This document shows, one piece after another, positions 54,990 through 64,000 of a DNA stretch of 64,000 bases. Every line of letters starts with the position of its first letter. Position 1 is the stretch's first letter. The stretch comes from DATKHR01 sp036557365 (GTDB lineage: Bacteria > Acidobacteriota > Vicinamibacteria > Vicinamibacterales > CAVVIG01), in the NCBI GenBank assembly GCA_036557365.1, contig DATBHR010000043.1, positions 1-64,000 of the forward strand. Direction: 5' to 3'. The translations under genes were made by a program, and so were the position numbers. The notes below the pieces were generated by a model. It was not told the origin of the DNA. It did no database searches and was given only the letters and a program-made list of their open reading frames with translations.

Positions 54990-56705
54990 CTACTTGCTCT
55001 CCTCAGCGAACCAGTTCATGTAGAGCGGCACGGTGACGAGCAGGTGCGCGCGCGCGCGAAGCGGCTTCGTGCCGGGGAACTCCGCGACGACCCACACGTC
55101 GCCGACGTTGTTGCGGTTGCCAGAGCGTTTGGGATTGGGACCGTCGAGATTCGGCGTGAACAAACCGTTCTGATCCACCGTCCCGACGAACTGCACGTCA
55201 TCGTCGTTGAATGTCGTCGGATACTCTTCGAGCGACCAGCTGACGTTCACGAATCCGAGATCGAGATCGTCGGCGGTGTCGGGCTTGCCGTCGGGACCGT
55301 AGTTCACGCCGACAGCCTCGAACTGCTGCACCTGTTTCGGGAACACCGCGCCGCCGACTCGAGCCAGGCCTGACTCCGGCAACACCTTGATGCCGTCGAT
55401 CTTGTCGTAGACGACGAGCAGCGCGGGTTTTACGGCACCCGCGATCGAGCCGTCGCGCGCGCCGACCGGTGCGGTCGCGGCGACGTCAACGTCCACGGCC
55501 ACTTCCTCCGGCGCAGCGCTGACGACCTTCGTGACCGTGACGCCAGGCCCGAACGCGACATCCTCCGGCCGCACCTGCGACGGCAAATTCGCGCCGAAGA
55601 TGCGGACGCGCTGCGCGGTTGCGCCCGTCTTCAGTGCGGTCACGCTGGCGCCGAGGACCGTCGGCTCCGTGAGGCGCGTCAGCGTCACATCCAGCCCGGT
55701 TTCGTCGTACGCACCGCTGAACCAGCGTCCCCACATCTGCTTCCAGTCGCGCTCGATGAACAGAACTTCGCGCCAGTCGTTCGACCGTCCGCGCCACTGA
55801 TAACCGGTATAGACGAGCGCTTTGCCGCTGCGCGTGATCGTCTCGCCGGTGCGGGTGACGGTCAGGTGCGTCTCGGTGGTGAAGTTTTCGGGCGAGGACG
55901 AATCGGCAGTCACGGTCATCACGCCGACGACTGGTCCTTTGCCTATCTCCGATCCAGCCACTGCCCAGCGGCCCGCGAGCTTCGGCGGCTGCATCGCGGC
56001 GGTCCACGCAGACCACTCGGGTGTGTTGAGCGGAAACGTCTTCGTCAGGTGCTCGATCGCGCGATCGACCGGATTGCGATCGTCCGGCGGATTTCCATCG
56101 GCGCCGGTCTGCGTGGCTCTCGCCGCACGACCTCCGCGTCCGTTCGATCGCATGAAGCCCTGGCCGCCGTTCATCGGCTGCGTGTCCACGAGCGGGTAGT
56201 AGCCGCGGTGCATGCTGATGAGCAGCTGCCACTCTTCCTTCGTGCGACGTTCGCTGAGCACACGACCGATGGAATGACACGACGAACAGAGGTTCGATGT
56301 CGTCTCGTCGGCGGTGTAACTGAAGTCGACCGTCCGACGTTCCTCTTCGAATGCGATGGGGCGCAGCTCCTCGGGCGCAAGGCCTTGGTGGTCGGCGAGG
56401 TATTTCAGGATGTTGCGCGCGTCCTCCGGCGACAGCGTCACGTGATTGAGCGCGATCATCCGTTTGATGGTGCGCTCCCAGTTTTCGGGCGTCGCGCGCC
56501 GGTACGAGATGCGCGTCATCAGGTTCTTGGCGTCCGGCCGGTGACAGCCGCCGCACCGTTGCCGCACGAGCGCGCTCTCGACGGGAATGCCTTCGGCAAC
56601 GTTGACGAGGTCCTGCTTGGCGGGAGCGGGGTTCTGCGCTGCGCCCCACGTGGAGAAGCCACAGATCGCCAGAATGGATGTCAGCACCAGTTGTTTCATC
56701 GCCAT
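54990..56705 (-). CDS. Quinohemoprotein amine dehydrogenase alpha-subunit-like dihaem protein
   Basis: A 571-residue exported protein with a signal peptide (about 1-23) and two haem c motifs, CGGCH (51-55) and CSSCH (140-144), in the N-terminal QhpA haem-binding domain. C-terminal Ig-like beta domains are typical of QhpA (TGATAQRVRIFGANLP; LARVGGAVFPKQVQQFEAVG). In known amine dehydrogenases QhpA works with a seven-blade beta subunit and a CTQ-bearing gamma subunit. Neither those genes nor the QhpD radical-SAM maturase are in the window. It may instead accept electrons from the Tat-exported FAD oxidoreductases. Starts at 56705 and 56699 are both possible. Confidence 0.82.
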   Translation of the reverse strand: MAMKQLVLTSILAICGFSTWGAAQNPAPAKQDLVNVAEGIPVESALVRQRCGGCHRPDAKNLMTRISYRRATPENWERTIKRMIALNHVTLSPEDARNILKYLADHQGLAPEELRPIAFEEERRTVDFSYTADETTSNLCSSCHSIGRVLSERRTKEEWQLLISMHRGYYPLVDTQPMNGGQGFMRSNGRGGRAARATQTGADGNPPDDRNPVDRAIEHLTKTFPLNTPEWSAWTAAMQPPKLAGRWAVAGSEIGKGPVVGVMTVTADSSSPENFTTETHLTVTRTGETITRSGKALVYTGYQWRGRSNDWREVLFIERDWKQMWGRWFSGAYDETGLDVTLTRLTEPTVLGASVTALKTGATAQRVRIFGANLPSQVRPEDVAFGPGVTVTKVVSAAPEEVAVDVDVAATAPVGARDGSIAGAVKPALLVVYDKIDGIKVLPESGLARVGGAVFPKQVQQFEAVGVNYGPDGKPDTADDLDLGFVNVSWSLEEYPTTFNDDDVQFVGTVDQNGLFTPNLDGPNPKRSGNRNNVGDVWVVAEFPGTKPLRARAHLLVTVPLYMNWFAEESK

Positions 56706-56738
56706 CTCATGGGAACCGAGGGAAGCAAGCTGCGCGCA

Positions 56739-56767
56739 TTTCTATCCAAAACATGTAGGGCTGTCAA
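56739..56767 (-). promoter_or_regulatory. Promoter of the dihaem gene with shared motif, site 3
   Basis: On the minus strand TTGACA (56762-56767), a 17-bp spacer and TAGAAA (56739-56744) form a good promoter. The motif ATGTAGGGCTGTCAA (56753-56767) overlaps its -35. It sits between the divergent dihaem and copper-monooxygenase genes. Confidence 0.7.
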
Positions 56768-56928
56768 CGCGCGCGGCATCGCGGACGCCAGCCGCTCCGG
56801 CGTCCGCCCCCTCGTCGTTGACGCTCTGCCGTTCGGAGCGTAGTATGCCGAGTCGTCTCTCCGGGTTCCGCTGCAGCCCCTTCGCGGGCTCAGCCTTGGG
56901 TTTCGGTTCATTGGACGAAAGAGGACCT

Positions 56929-58365
56929 ATGAAGCGAGCCGCCGGCCCTGGTTTCATCATCGCGCTCGTCGGCATCAGCACCTTCGTCGCCCACGCCGCG
57001 GGCGGCGCTCGACGTGCTGACGCCGCGGCGGCAACCGTCACCTTCAGTAAAGACGTGGCGCCCATCCTTTATAAGAGCTGCGTCAGCTGTCACCGGACCG
57101 GAGAGGTGGCGCCGATGGCGCTGCTGACGTACGAGGACGTGCGCCCGTGGTCGAAGTCCATCAGGCGCAAGGTCATGAGCCGCGAGATGCCGCCGTGGGG
57201 CGCCGATCCGCACTACGGCAAGTTCGTGGACGACCGCAGCCTCAGCGACGCCGAGATCGACACCATCTCGAAGTGGGTGGACGCGGGCGCTCCGAAAGGC
57301 AACGACGCCGACCTGCCCGCCGCGCCCACATTCAGCAGCACCTGGTCGCACGGCGAACCGGACGTCATCATCGAGATGCCGGTGGACTTCGACATTCCCG
57401 CGGAGGGCGAAGTTCCCGTCACCGATTTCTTCACGAAGACGCCGTTCACGCACGATGTCTACATCAAGGCGCTCGAGGTGCGGCCCAGCACTCCCGGCGT
57501 CGTGCACCACGCCGGGCTGTACGTCATCGATCGGCTGCCCGAGGGCGCGTCGCTCGTCGGCGGACGGATCGTGGACGCGAGCGGAAAGCCGATGTCGCGC
57601 AACCAGGTCGCCCGCGCCAACGGCGGCACGACCACGGAGGAGATTCAGAAGCTGCTGTCGTTCGTCCCGGGACGCGGCTACGAGTCGTATCAAGGCGACG
57701 CAGGCCAGTTGATCAAGGCCGGCTCCTACATCGACTTCTACATGCACTACACGCCGACCGGGACGCCGCAGAAAGATCGATCGCGCCTCGGCCTGTATCT
57801 CGCGAAACCCGGACAGGACGTGTCGCATCAGATCTACCATTCGTTCAGCGCTGCGGGGCCAACGACCTACATCGTCGAGGGCCAGCCGTACGCGCCCCAG
57901 CGGCAGAAGCGCAACGATCCGAACAGTGTGGAAGGCGGCGTCAACCTGCCGAACATCCCGCCGTACGCGGAGAACTGGAAAGTCGTCAGCATCCACACAA
58001 TCAGCGAGCCGATCACGCTCTACGGCTTGACGCCGCACCTGCACCTGCGCGGCAAGAGCATGAAGTACACGCTGACGCTGCCCGACGGACGCGACGAAGT
58101 GCTGCTGGACGTACCGAAGTACGACTTCAACTGGCAGCTCTACTACGAGCTCCAGACACCGCGACACATTCCGGCCGGCAGCAAGGTCACGGTCGTGACG
58201 TTGTTCGACAACTCCGCGAAGAATCCGTACAACCCGGCGCCCGAGAAAGAAGTGTTCTGGTCCGAACAGAGCTGGGACGAGATGTACGCGCCGCAGGCGA
58301 GGATTACGGTCGACTCGCGCGATCTTCGCGGGACGAAGACCGCGGAGCCGCAGCGCGAGCGATAG
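56929..58365 (+). CDS. Cytochrome c-copper type II monooxygenase fusion
   Basis: A 478-residue exported protein with a signal peptide (about 1-24). An N-terminal cytochrome c domain (CVSCH at 51-55, Met ligand region after) is followed by a PHM/dopamine-beta-monooxygenase-like domain. That domain has HH at 193-194 (GVVHHAGLYV), YMHYTPTG (H273) and PHLHLRGKSM (H370, H372). The paired copper sites suggest hydroxylation of a C-H bond with electrons delivered through the fused haem. I chose the ATG at 56929 because AGAGG lies just upstream. It is divergent from the QhpA-like gene and convergent with glpD (3 bp between stops). Confidence 0.88.
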   Translation: MKRAAGPGFIIALVGISTFVAHAAGGARRADAAAATVTFSKDVAPILYKSCVSCHRTGEVAPMALLTYEDVRPWSKSIRRKVMSREMPPWGADPHYGKFVDDRSLSDAEIDTISKWVDAGAPKGNDADLPAAPTFSSTWSHGEPDVIIEMPVDFDIPAEGEVPVTDFFTKTPFTHDVYIKALEVRPSTPGVVHHAGLYVIDRLPEGASLVGGRIVDASGKPMSRNQVARANGGTTTEEIQKLLSFVPGRGYESYQGDAGQLIKAGSYIDFYMHYTPTGTPQKDRSRLGLYLAKPGQDVSHQIYHSFSAAGPTTYIVEGQPYAPQRQKRNDPNSVEGGVNLPNIPPYAENWKVVSIHTISEPITLYGLTPHLHLRGKSMKYTLTLPDGRDEVLLDVPKYDFNWQLYYELQTPRHIPAGSKVTVVTLFDNSAKNPYNPAPEKEVFWSEQSWDEMYAPQARITVDSRDLRGTKTAEPQRER

Positions 58366-58368
58366 TCT

Positions 58369-59928
58369 CTAGAGCTGATAGCCCTTCGCGAGCTGTGAGA
58401 AGGCCGCCACTTCAGCGGCCTGTCTCGTCGCGTCCCACCCGAGCTCCGCTGCCATCAGACGAGCCACGGCAGGCGCCATCTTGTCTGCGGCTCGCGCGTT
58501 CAGGAAGAGCGCGCGCGTGCGGCGGGCGAGCACGTCTTCGACGGTTCGCGCCATCTCGTGCCGTGTGGCCCACACGACTTCTGCACCGCTGTACGGCAGC
58601 TGCGGATGAAGCGGGTCGGCCAGCGAGGGAGCGTCGCGCATCAGATCCTGAATCTCCAGCGCATCGGAACCGTACATACTGAGCGTGCCGAACCGCTCGG
58701 CGCTCGAATGGAATCCGTGGACGTTGAGCGTGCGCGTCACGCACGGCCGCTCGTCGAGCCTCGCAAGATCCGCGGCCTGATCGACGGTGTGCTCCGCCAT
58801 GTTGCGGTACGTCGTCCACTTCCCGCCCGTTGTGGTGACCAGGCCCGATTGATCGATGTGAATGGTGTGATCCCGCGACAACGCCGCCGTCAGCTTTCCG
58901 TCTCCGCCCTTGACGAGCGGCCGAATGCCGACGAAGACGCTCAGCACGTCGGCGCGCGTCGGAGCTTTGTGCAGATACTGCCCCGCCGTCTCGAGGATGA
59001 AGTCGATCTCTTCCTTCATCGGCCGCGGCTCGAGCGTCGCCGTCTCGATCGGCGTGTCGGTCGTGCCGACGAGCGTGTGGCCATGCCATGGAATCGCGAA
59101 CATCACGCGACCGTCTGACGTGTGCGGCACCATGATCGCCGCGTCGGACGACAGAAACGAGTGGTCGAAGACCAGATGTATCCCCTGGCTCGGCGCGATC
59201 AGGGGCAGCACCTCAGGATCGGCCATCCGGCGCACCGAATCGGAGAACGGCCCCGTCGCGTTGACGACCACGCGCGCCGACGGCGTCCATCGCTTGCGCG
59301 TCTCCTGATCGACCGCGATGACGCCGGCGACGAAGCCGTCGTCGCCTTTGGTAATGGCCTCGACGCGGACGTAGTTGAGGACCGTCGCGCCCTGATCGGC
59401 AGCCGTCTCCATCAGGTTGATCAACAACCGCGCATCGTCGAACTGCCCGTCGTAGTACACCACGCCGCCGCGCAACCCTTCGGTCTTGATCGTCGGCAGA
59501 CGCGCGAGCGTTTCTTCGCGCGTCAGGATTTCCGACGTGCCAAATCCATATTTGCCGGCGAGCGCGTTGTAGACCTTTAGTCCGAGTCCGTAAAACGGCG
59601 CTTCCCACCAGTCGTAGTTCGGGACGACGAACGCCAGGTTGCCGACGAGGTGCGGCGCATTCTGCCTGAGGAGTCCGCGTTCCTTCAGCGCTTCCATGAC
59701 GAGCGCGATGTTGCCCTGTTCGAGATAGCGCACGCCGCCGTGCACAAGCTTGGTGCTCCGGCTCGACGTGCCCTTGCCGAAGTCGTGCTGCTCGAGCAGC
59801 AGGACGTCGTAGCCGCGGCTGGCTGCATCGACGGCGATGCCGGCGCCCGTCGCGCCGCCACCGATGACGAGGATGTCCCACGGATCGTCCCGCTGATCGA
59901 GGCGGGCGAGCATCTCGGCGCGCCGCAT
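58369..59928 (-). CDS. glpD: Aerobic glycerol-3-phosphate dehydrogenase
   Basis: A 519-residue FAD enzyme of normal family length. The FAD motif is DILVIGGGATGAGIAVDAASRG and the G3P-binding region HGGVRYLEQGNIALV is present, along with NATGPFSDSV and VGIRPLVKGGDG. It oxidises glycerol 3-phosphate to DHAP at the inner membrane and feeds electrons to quinone. Its start abuts the glycerol kinase stop with no gap, so the two are one operon. No glycerol facilitator gene (glpF) is next to them. Confidence 0.95.
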   Translation of the reverse strand: MRRAEMLARLDQRDDPWDILVIGGGATGAGIAVDAASRGYDVLLLEQHDFGKGTSSRSTKLVHGGVRYLEQGNIALVMEALKERGLLRQNAPHLVGNLAFVVPNYDWWEAPFYGLGLKVYNALAGKYGFGTSEILTREETLARLPTIKTEGLRGGVVYYDGQFDDARLLINLMETAADQGATVLNYVRVEAITKGDDGFVAGVIAVDQETRKRWTPSARVVVNATGPFSDSVRRMADPEVLPLIAPSQGIHLVFDHSFLSSDAAIMVPHTSDGRVMFAIPWHGHTLVGTTDTPIETATLEPRPMKEEIDFILETAGQYLHKAPTRADVLSVFVGIRPLVKGGDGKLTAALSRDHTIHIDQSGLVTTTGGKWTTYRNMAEHTVDQAADLARLDERPCVTRTLNVHGFHSSAERFGTLSMYGSDALEIQDLMRDAPSLADPLHPQLPYSGAEVVWATRHEMARTVEDVLARRTRALFLNARAADKMAPAVARLMAAELGWDATRQAAEVAAFSQLAKGYQL

Positions 59929-61422
<1,494 letters not shown>

Positions 61423-61439
61423 CGTCGCAGCGGAGCGCG

Positions 61440-63164
61440 TCAGGCCTCGTAGACCGTCGTCCCGCCGACGACGGTCCGGACGATCTTGATGTCCTTGATC
61501 TTTTCCGGGTCCACCGCGTGAAGGTCGTCGGCCAGGACGACAAAGTCGGCGAGCTTGCCGGGCGTGATCGACCCTTTGATCGCCTCCTCGCGCGACGCAA
61601 ACGCGCCGTTCAGCGTGTTGATTCGGAGCGCTTCCTCAACGGTGATCCGCTGGTTCGCGCCCCATGTCGCGCCGTCCCACCCCTTCCGCGTGACCATGCC
61701 CTGGATGCCCATCAGCGGTGCGAACGGCCCCGGACTGAAGTCCGATCCCGCGGCCGCGGGAATGCCCGCGTCGAGAAACGATCGGAACGCCATGCAGCGC
61801 TGAATCAGGTCCTCGCCGTAGAAGTGGAACTTGTCCGTGTTGTAGAACGCGTAGGTCGTGAACACGGCCGGAATGGTCCCCGTCGCCTTCATCCGCCGCA
61901 GCAGGTTGTCGTTGATGAGCGTGCAGTGCGTAATCTTCGGCCGCGAATCGGCGCGCGGAAACATCTTCTGTGCGCGCTCGACAGCGGTGAGCACCATGTC
62001 AATCGCGACGTCGCCATTGGCGTGACAGTTGGTCTGGATGCCGGCGCGGTGGACGCGCTCAATCCACGCGTTCAGGTCGTCCTGCGTCTCGGTGATGTTG
62101 CCTTTGTACGGTGGATTCGTCTTGGGATACGCGACGCTCAGCGCCATCGTCCGCTCCGAGAAGGAACCGTCGACGGTGTGCTCGGACGTCGCGCCGAGCT
62201 TGATCCACTCGTCGCCGAACCCGGTCGCGAGCCCGCTCGTGATCATCGACTCGAGGACGGGGCCGCTCATCTCGTAGCTGACGCGATGATGCAGGTCGCC
62301 GCGTTCGCGCACCTGCTGGAGCGCACGGAGGTTCCCGCCTTCGTGATGGACCGACGTCAGGCCGTAGCGGACGAACTGCTTGGAGATGTACGCGAGGCCG
62401 TCCCGATCGCGCTGCATCCGCTGGTCCGCGGTGAAGGTTTCGCGCTGGCCGATCTTGTTGAGAGCGGCGCGGGCACGATCGGTCACGCGGCCGTTCAGAT
62501 CGCCCTGCTCGTCCTTGTCGAACGTCCCGCCGGGCGGATTCGGCGTGTCCTTCGTCACGCCGGCCATCTCGAGCGCTTTCGTGTTGTAGAACGACGTGTG
62601 TCCGCCGCGGTGCTCCACGACGACCGGATGGTCCTTCGACACTTCGTCGAGGTCGTGGACGTTCAGTTCGCGCTTGTCCTTCACCTTCGTGTCGTCGAAG
62701 AAATACCCTTCGACCCAATGCCCGGGGGGCGTCTCCTTCGCTTTCGCGCGCAGCTTGTCCACGATGCTGCGGATGGTCACGAACTCGACCTCGAACGGGT
62801 TGCCGACGATGACGTCGTAGAGGAGAACGTTGCCGGGGGCGTGATTGTGGCAGTCGGCGAAGCCCGGCACGACGGTCATCTGCTTCGCGTCGACGACCTG
62901 TGTGTTCTTGCCGGCGAGCGCCTTGATCTCGGACGTGCTGCCAACGGCGAGGAATCGTCCCGCCTTGACCGCGAACGCCTCGGCGCGAGGCAGCGCCGCG
63001 TCCACGGTGTAGACCTTCGCGTTGAAGACGACGAGGTCGGCTTCCTGCGTGCCGGCGCCGGCCTGGGCATACACGGTGTTCGAACCGACCCGGTTGATGA
63101 ACGACGCGCCGGCGAGGCCGGCGGCAGTCAGCCCGACGAAATCGCGGCGGCTATGGCGCTTCAT
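61440..63164 (-). CDS. Tat-exported YtcJ-type amidohydrolase
   Basis: A 574-residue protein with a twin-arginine signal (HSRRDFVGLTAAGLAGAS). The amidohydrolase core has PGFADCHNHAPG (HxH metal site), THCTLIND, NCHANGDVAIDMVL and GSDFSPGPFAPL (late Asp). It is related to the cytoplasmic amidohydrolase at 49049 but longer and exported. The substrate is unknown. It lies just upstream of glpK (17 bp), so it could share the glp transcript. It is followed on its 5' side by the partial YVTN/VPS10-like gene. Confidence 0.92.
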   Translation of the reverse strand: MKRHSRRDFVGLTAAGLAGASFINRVGSNTVYAQAGAGTQEADLVVFNAKVYTVDAALPRAEAFAVKAGRFLAVGSTSEIKALAGKNTQVVDAKQMTVVPGFADCHNHAPGNVLLYDVIVGNPFEVEFVTIRSIVDKLRAKAKETPPGHWVEGYFFDDTKVKDKRELNVHDLDEVSKDHPVVVEHRGGHTSFYNTKALEMAGVTKDTPNPPGGTFDKDEQGDLNGRVTDRARAALNKIGQRETFTADQRMQRDRDGLAYISKQFVRYGLTSVHHEGGNLRALQQVRERGDLHHRVSYEMSGPVLESMITSGLATGFGDEWIKLGATSEHTVDGSFSERTMALSVAYPKTNPPYKGNITETQDDLNAWIERVHRAGIQTNCHANGDVAIDMVLTAVERAQKMFPRADSRPKITHCTLINDNLLRRMKATGTIPAVFTTYAFYNTDKFHFYGEDLIQRCMAFRSFLDAGIPAAAGSDFSPGPFAPLMGIQGMVTRKGWDGATWGANQRITVEEALRINTLNGAFASREEAIKGSITPGKLADFVVLADDLHAVDPEKIKDIKIVRTVVGGTTVYEA

Positions 63165-63219
63165 GGGCCAGATTCTAGCCCTAAACGTCGCCGGATCGCC
63201 GGCGCCCGCGCGACGCGGT

Positions 63220-64000
63220 TTATTTCTTCTGCGTTTCCGGCTTGAGCGGCTCCTTCTTCAGCGGATCGAGTTTCTGGCGTTCGAGCTGCTGATTGGCGGC
63301 GGGCATTTTTCCCGTGATCGTCGAGTCCAGCTTGTTCAACTGCTCGTCCAGCTTGTTGGAGAGCGTCCGGAACATCGAGTACGTCTGCTCGGTCGGTTTC
63401 ACGTCGGCGCTCTCGACGATGCCCTGGAGCGCGGCGATCTTGTTGTTCAACTTGATCGGGAAGTTGAGCGGATCCTGGCTGCTCTGCAACCGGACCTGAT
63501 AGATCTCGCCTTCGATGTCGGAGAGGCTGTGCTCGAAGTCGTCGAGCGTTTTCAGCGTCGCGGCCTGCTTCTGATCGAGCTTCGCCTTGCGATCGGCGAT
63601 CTGCTGCTTGATCCCGCGCACGAGCAGCACCGCCTCGTTCGCCATGCTGACGCGATCGCGGATCTGGATCGCGAGATCGAACTGATCGCGCAAATCCTGA
63701 TCGCTGACGTCATTCAGCACATGTGGCTCGCGGCGGATGGCGAAGGGCTGCGTCTCGGTCTGTCCGTCAACCGTGACGCGGACCTGATACGCGCCGGGAG
63801 GCGCCTCCGGGCCGCGGGAGCTCGCTGCCCACATCACCATCCCCGGGAAATCGGTCGCACCCGGATAGCGGACGTCCCACGTCTGGCGATGGAGTCCGGC
63901 GCTGACGGGCGGATGCGGATCCGGCGGACGGCGGAAAAAGCTGTCCTCGTCGTTGGCGGGCGGCGTGGCCGGCTTCTCCGCATCCGCCTTCGTCCCGGTG
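63220..64000 (-). CDS. C-terminal part of a YVTN/VPS10-sortilin-like exported protein (partial)
   Basis: The frame is open to the window edge and encodes about the last 260 residues. The sequence includes LHRQTWDVRYPGATDFPG and GAYQVRVTVDGQTETQPFAI, a pattern seen after the beta-propeller in large acidobacterial WD40/YVTN/BNR-like 'glycosyl hydrolase' proteins. A long coiled-coil-like helical C-terminus follows (LRDQFDLAIQIRDRVSMAN, KLDEQLNKLD) and ends in a Lys/Pro-rich tail. The propeller and export signal lie outside the window, so function cannot be assigned. Confidence 0.8.
   Translation of the reverse strand, partial: TGTKADAEKPATPPANDEDSFFRRPPDPHPPVSAGLHRQTWDVRYPGATDFPGMVMWAASSRGPEAPPGAYQVRVTVDGQTETQPFAIRREPHVLNDVSDQDLRDQFDLAIQIRDRVSMANEAVLLVRGIKQQIADRKAKLDQKQAATLKTLDDFEHSLSDIEGEIYQVRLQSSQDPLNFPIKLNNKIAALQGIVESADVKPTEQTYSMFRTLSNKLDEQLNKLDSTITGKMPAANQQLERQKLDPLKKEPLKPETQKK

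Noticed and set aside
61518..63245. A 575-codon plus-strand open frame
   Set aside because: It is antisense to the Tat amidohydrolase, which has metal-site motifs and a Tat signal in the opposite direction.

Overview
The window is high-G+C DNA from what is most likely an uncultured or little-studied member of the Acidobacteriota, class Vicinamibacteria or close to it. I infer this from the gene families and did not search a database. The indicators are a PadR-linked ADOP permease, a large Cna-B/carboxypeptidase-regulatory TonB-type receptor, paired sulfatase-fold/TPR proteins, a YVTN/sortilin-type protein end, and many exported S9 peptidase, acylase and Tat proteins.

Region 1 (1-6.1 kb) is an integration hot spot at a tRNA-Pro(TGG) gene. 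An excisionase-like HTH and a tyrosine integrase lie just 5' of the tRNA. A 48-bp copy of the tRNA 3' half, from anticodon loop to CCA plus 3 nt, lies at 5933-5980. Between the copies is a 4.3-kb island with a TOTE-type primase-helicase-nuclease fusion (candidate defence protein) and a DUF433/DUF5615 pair that looks like an antitoxin-toxin module. The integrase is outside the island.

Region 2 (6.1-15.5 kb) holds housekeeping and exported genes: a YidB-like protein, an exported S9 peptidase, a VOC protein, an exported multicopper oxidase, an ArsR/SRPBCC pair with a clear operator, and a PadR regulator coupled to an ADOP permease that carries a frameshift.

Region 3 (16.2-25.8 kb) is a surface-glycan operon: nucleotidyltransferase, CDP-glycerol-type polymer transferase, an exported multidomain PLD-like protein, three related GT2 glycosyltransferases and a flippase. 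A secreted EEP hydrolase with a carbohydrate-binding module is convergent to it.

Region 4 (27.7-41.4 kb) has an LppP/LprE-like protein, a penicillin acylase, a CHRD protein, a TMTC-like membrane glycosyltransferase with TPRs, a small membrane protein, two sulfatase-fold/TPR proteins with Thr at the nucleophile position, and a TonB-type receptor.

Region 5 (41.5-58.4 kb) looks like an amine/polyamine catabolic locus. It contains three Tat-exported spermidine-dehydrogenase-like FAD oxidoreductases, a GABA-type aminotransferase, a GNAT-aminotransferase fusion, a YtcJ-type amidohydrolase, an APC permease, a MerR-XRE-cupin regulator, an orphan QhpA-like dihaem protein and a cytochrome c-copper monooxygenase fusion. 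The three divergent intergenic regions of this locus share the motif ATGTA-N4-TGTCAA, which suggests one regulon.

Region 6 (58.4-64 kb) has glpD-glpK, a second YtcJ-type amidohydrolase with a Tat signal, and the C-terminal part of a YVTN/VPS10-like protein that runs off the window.
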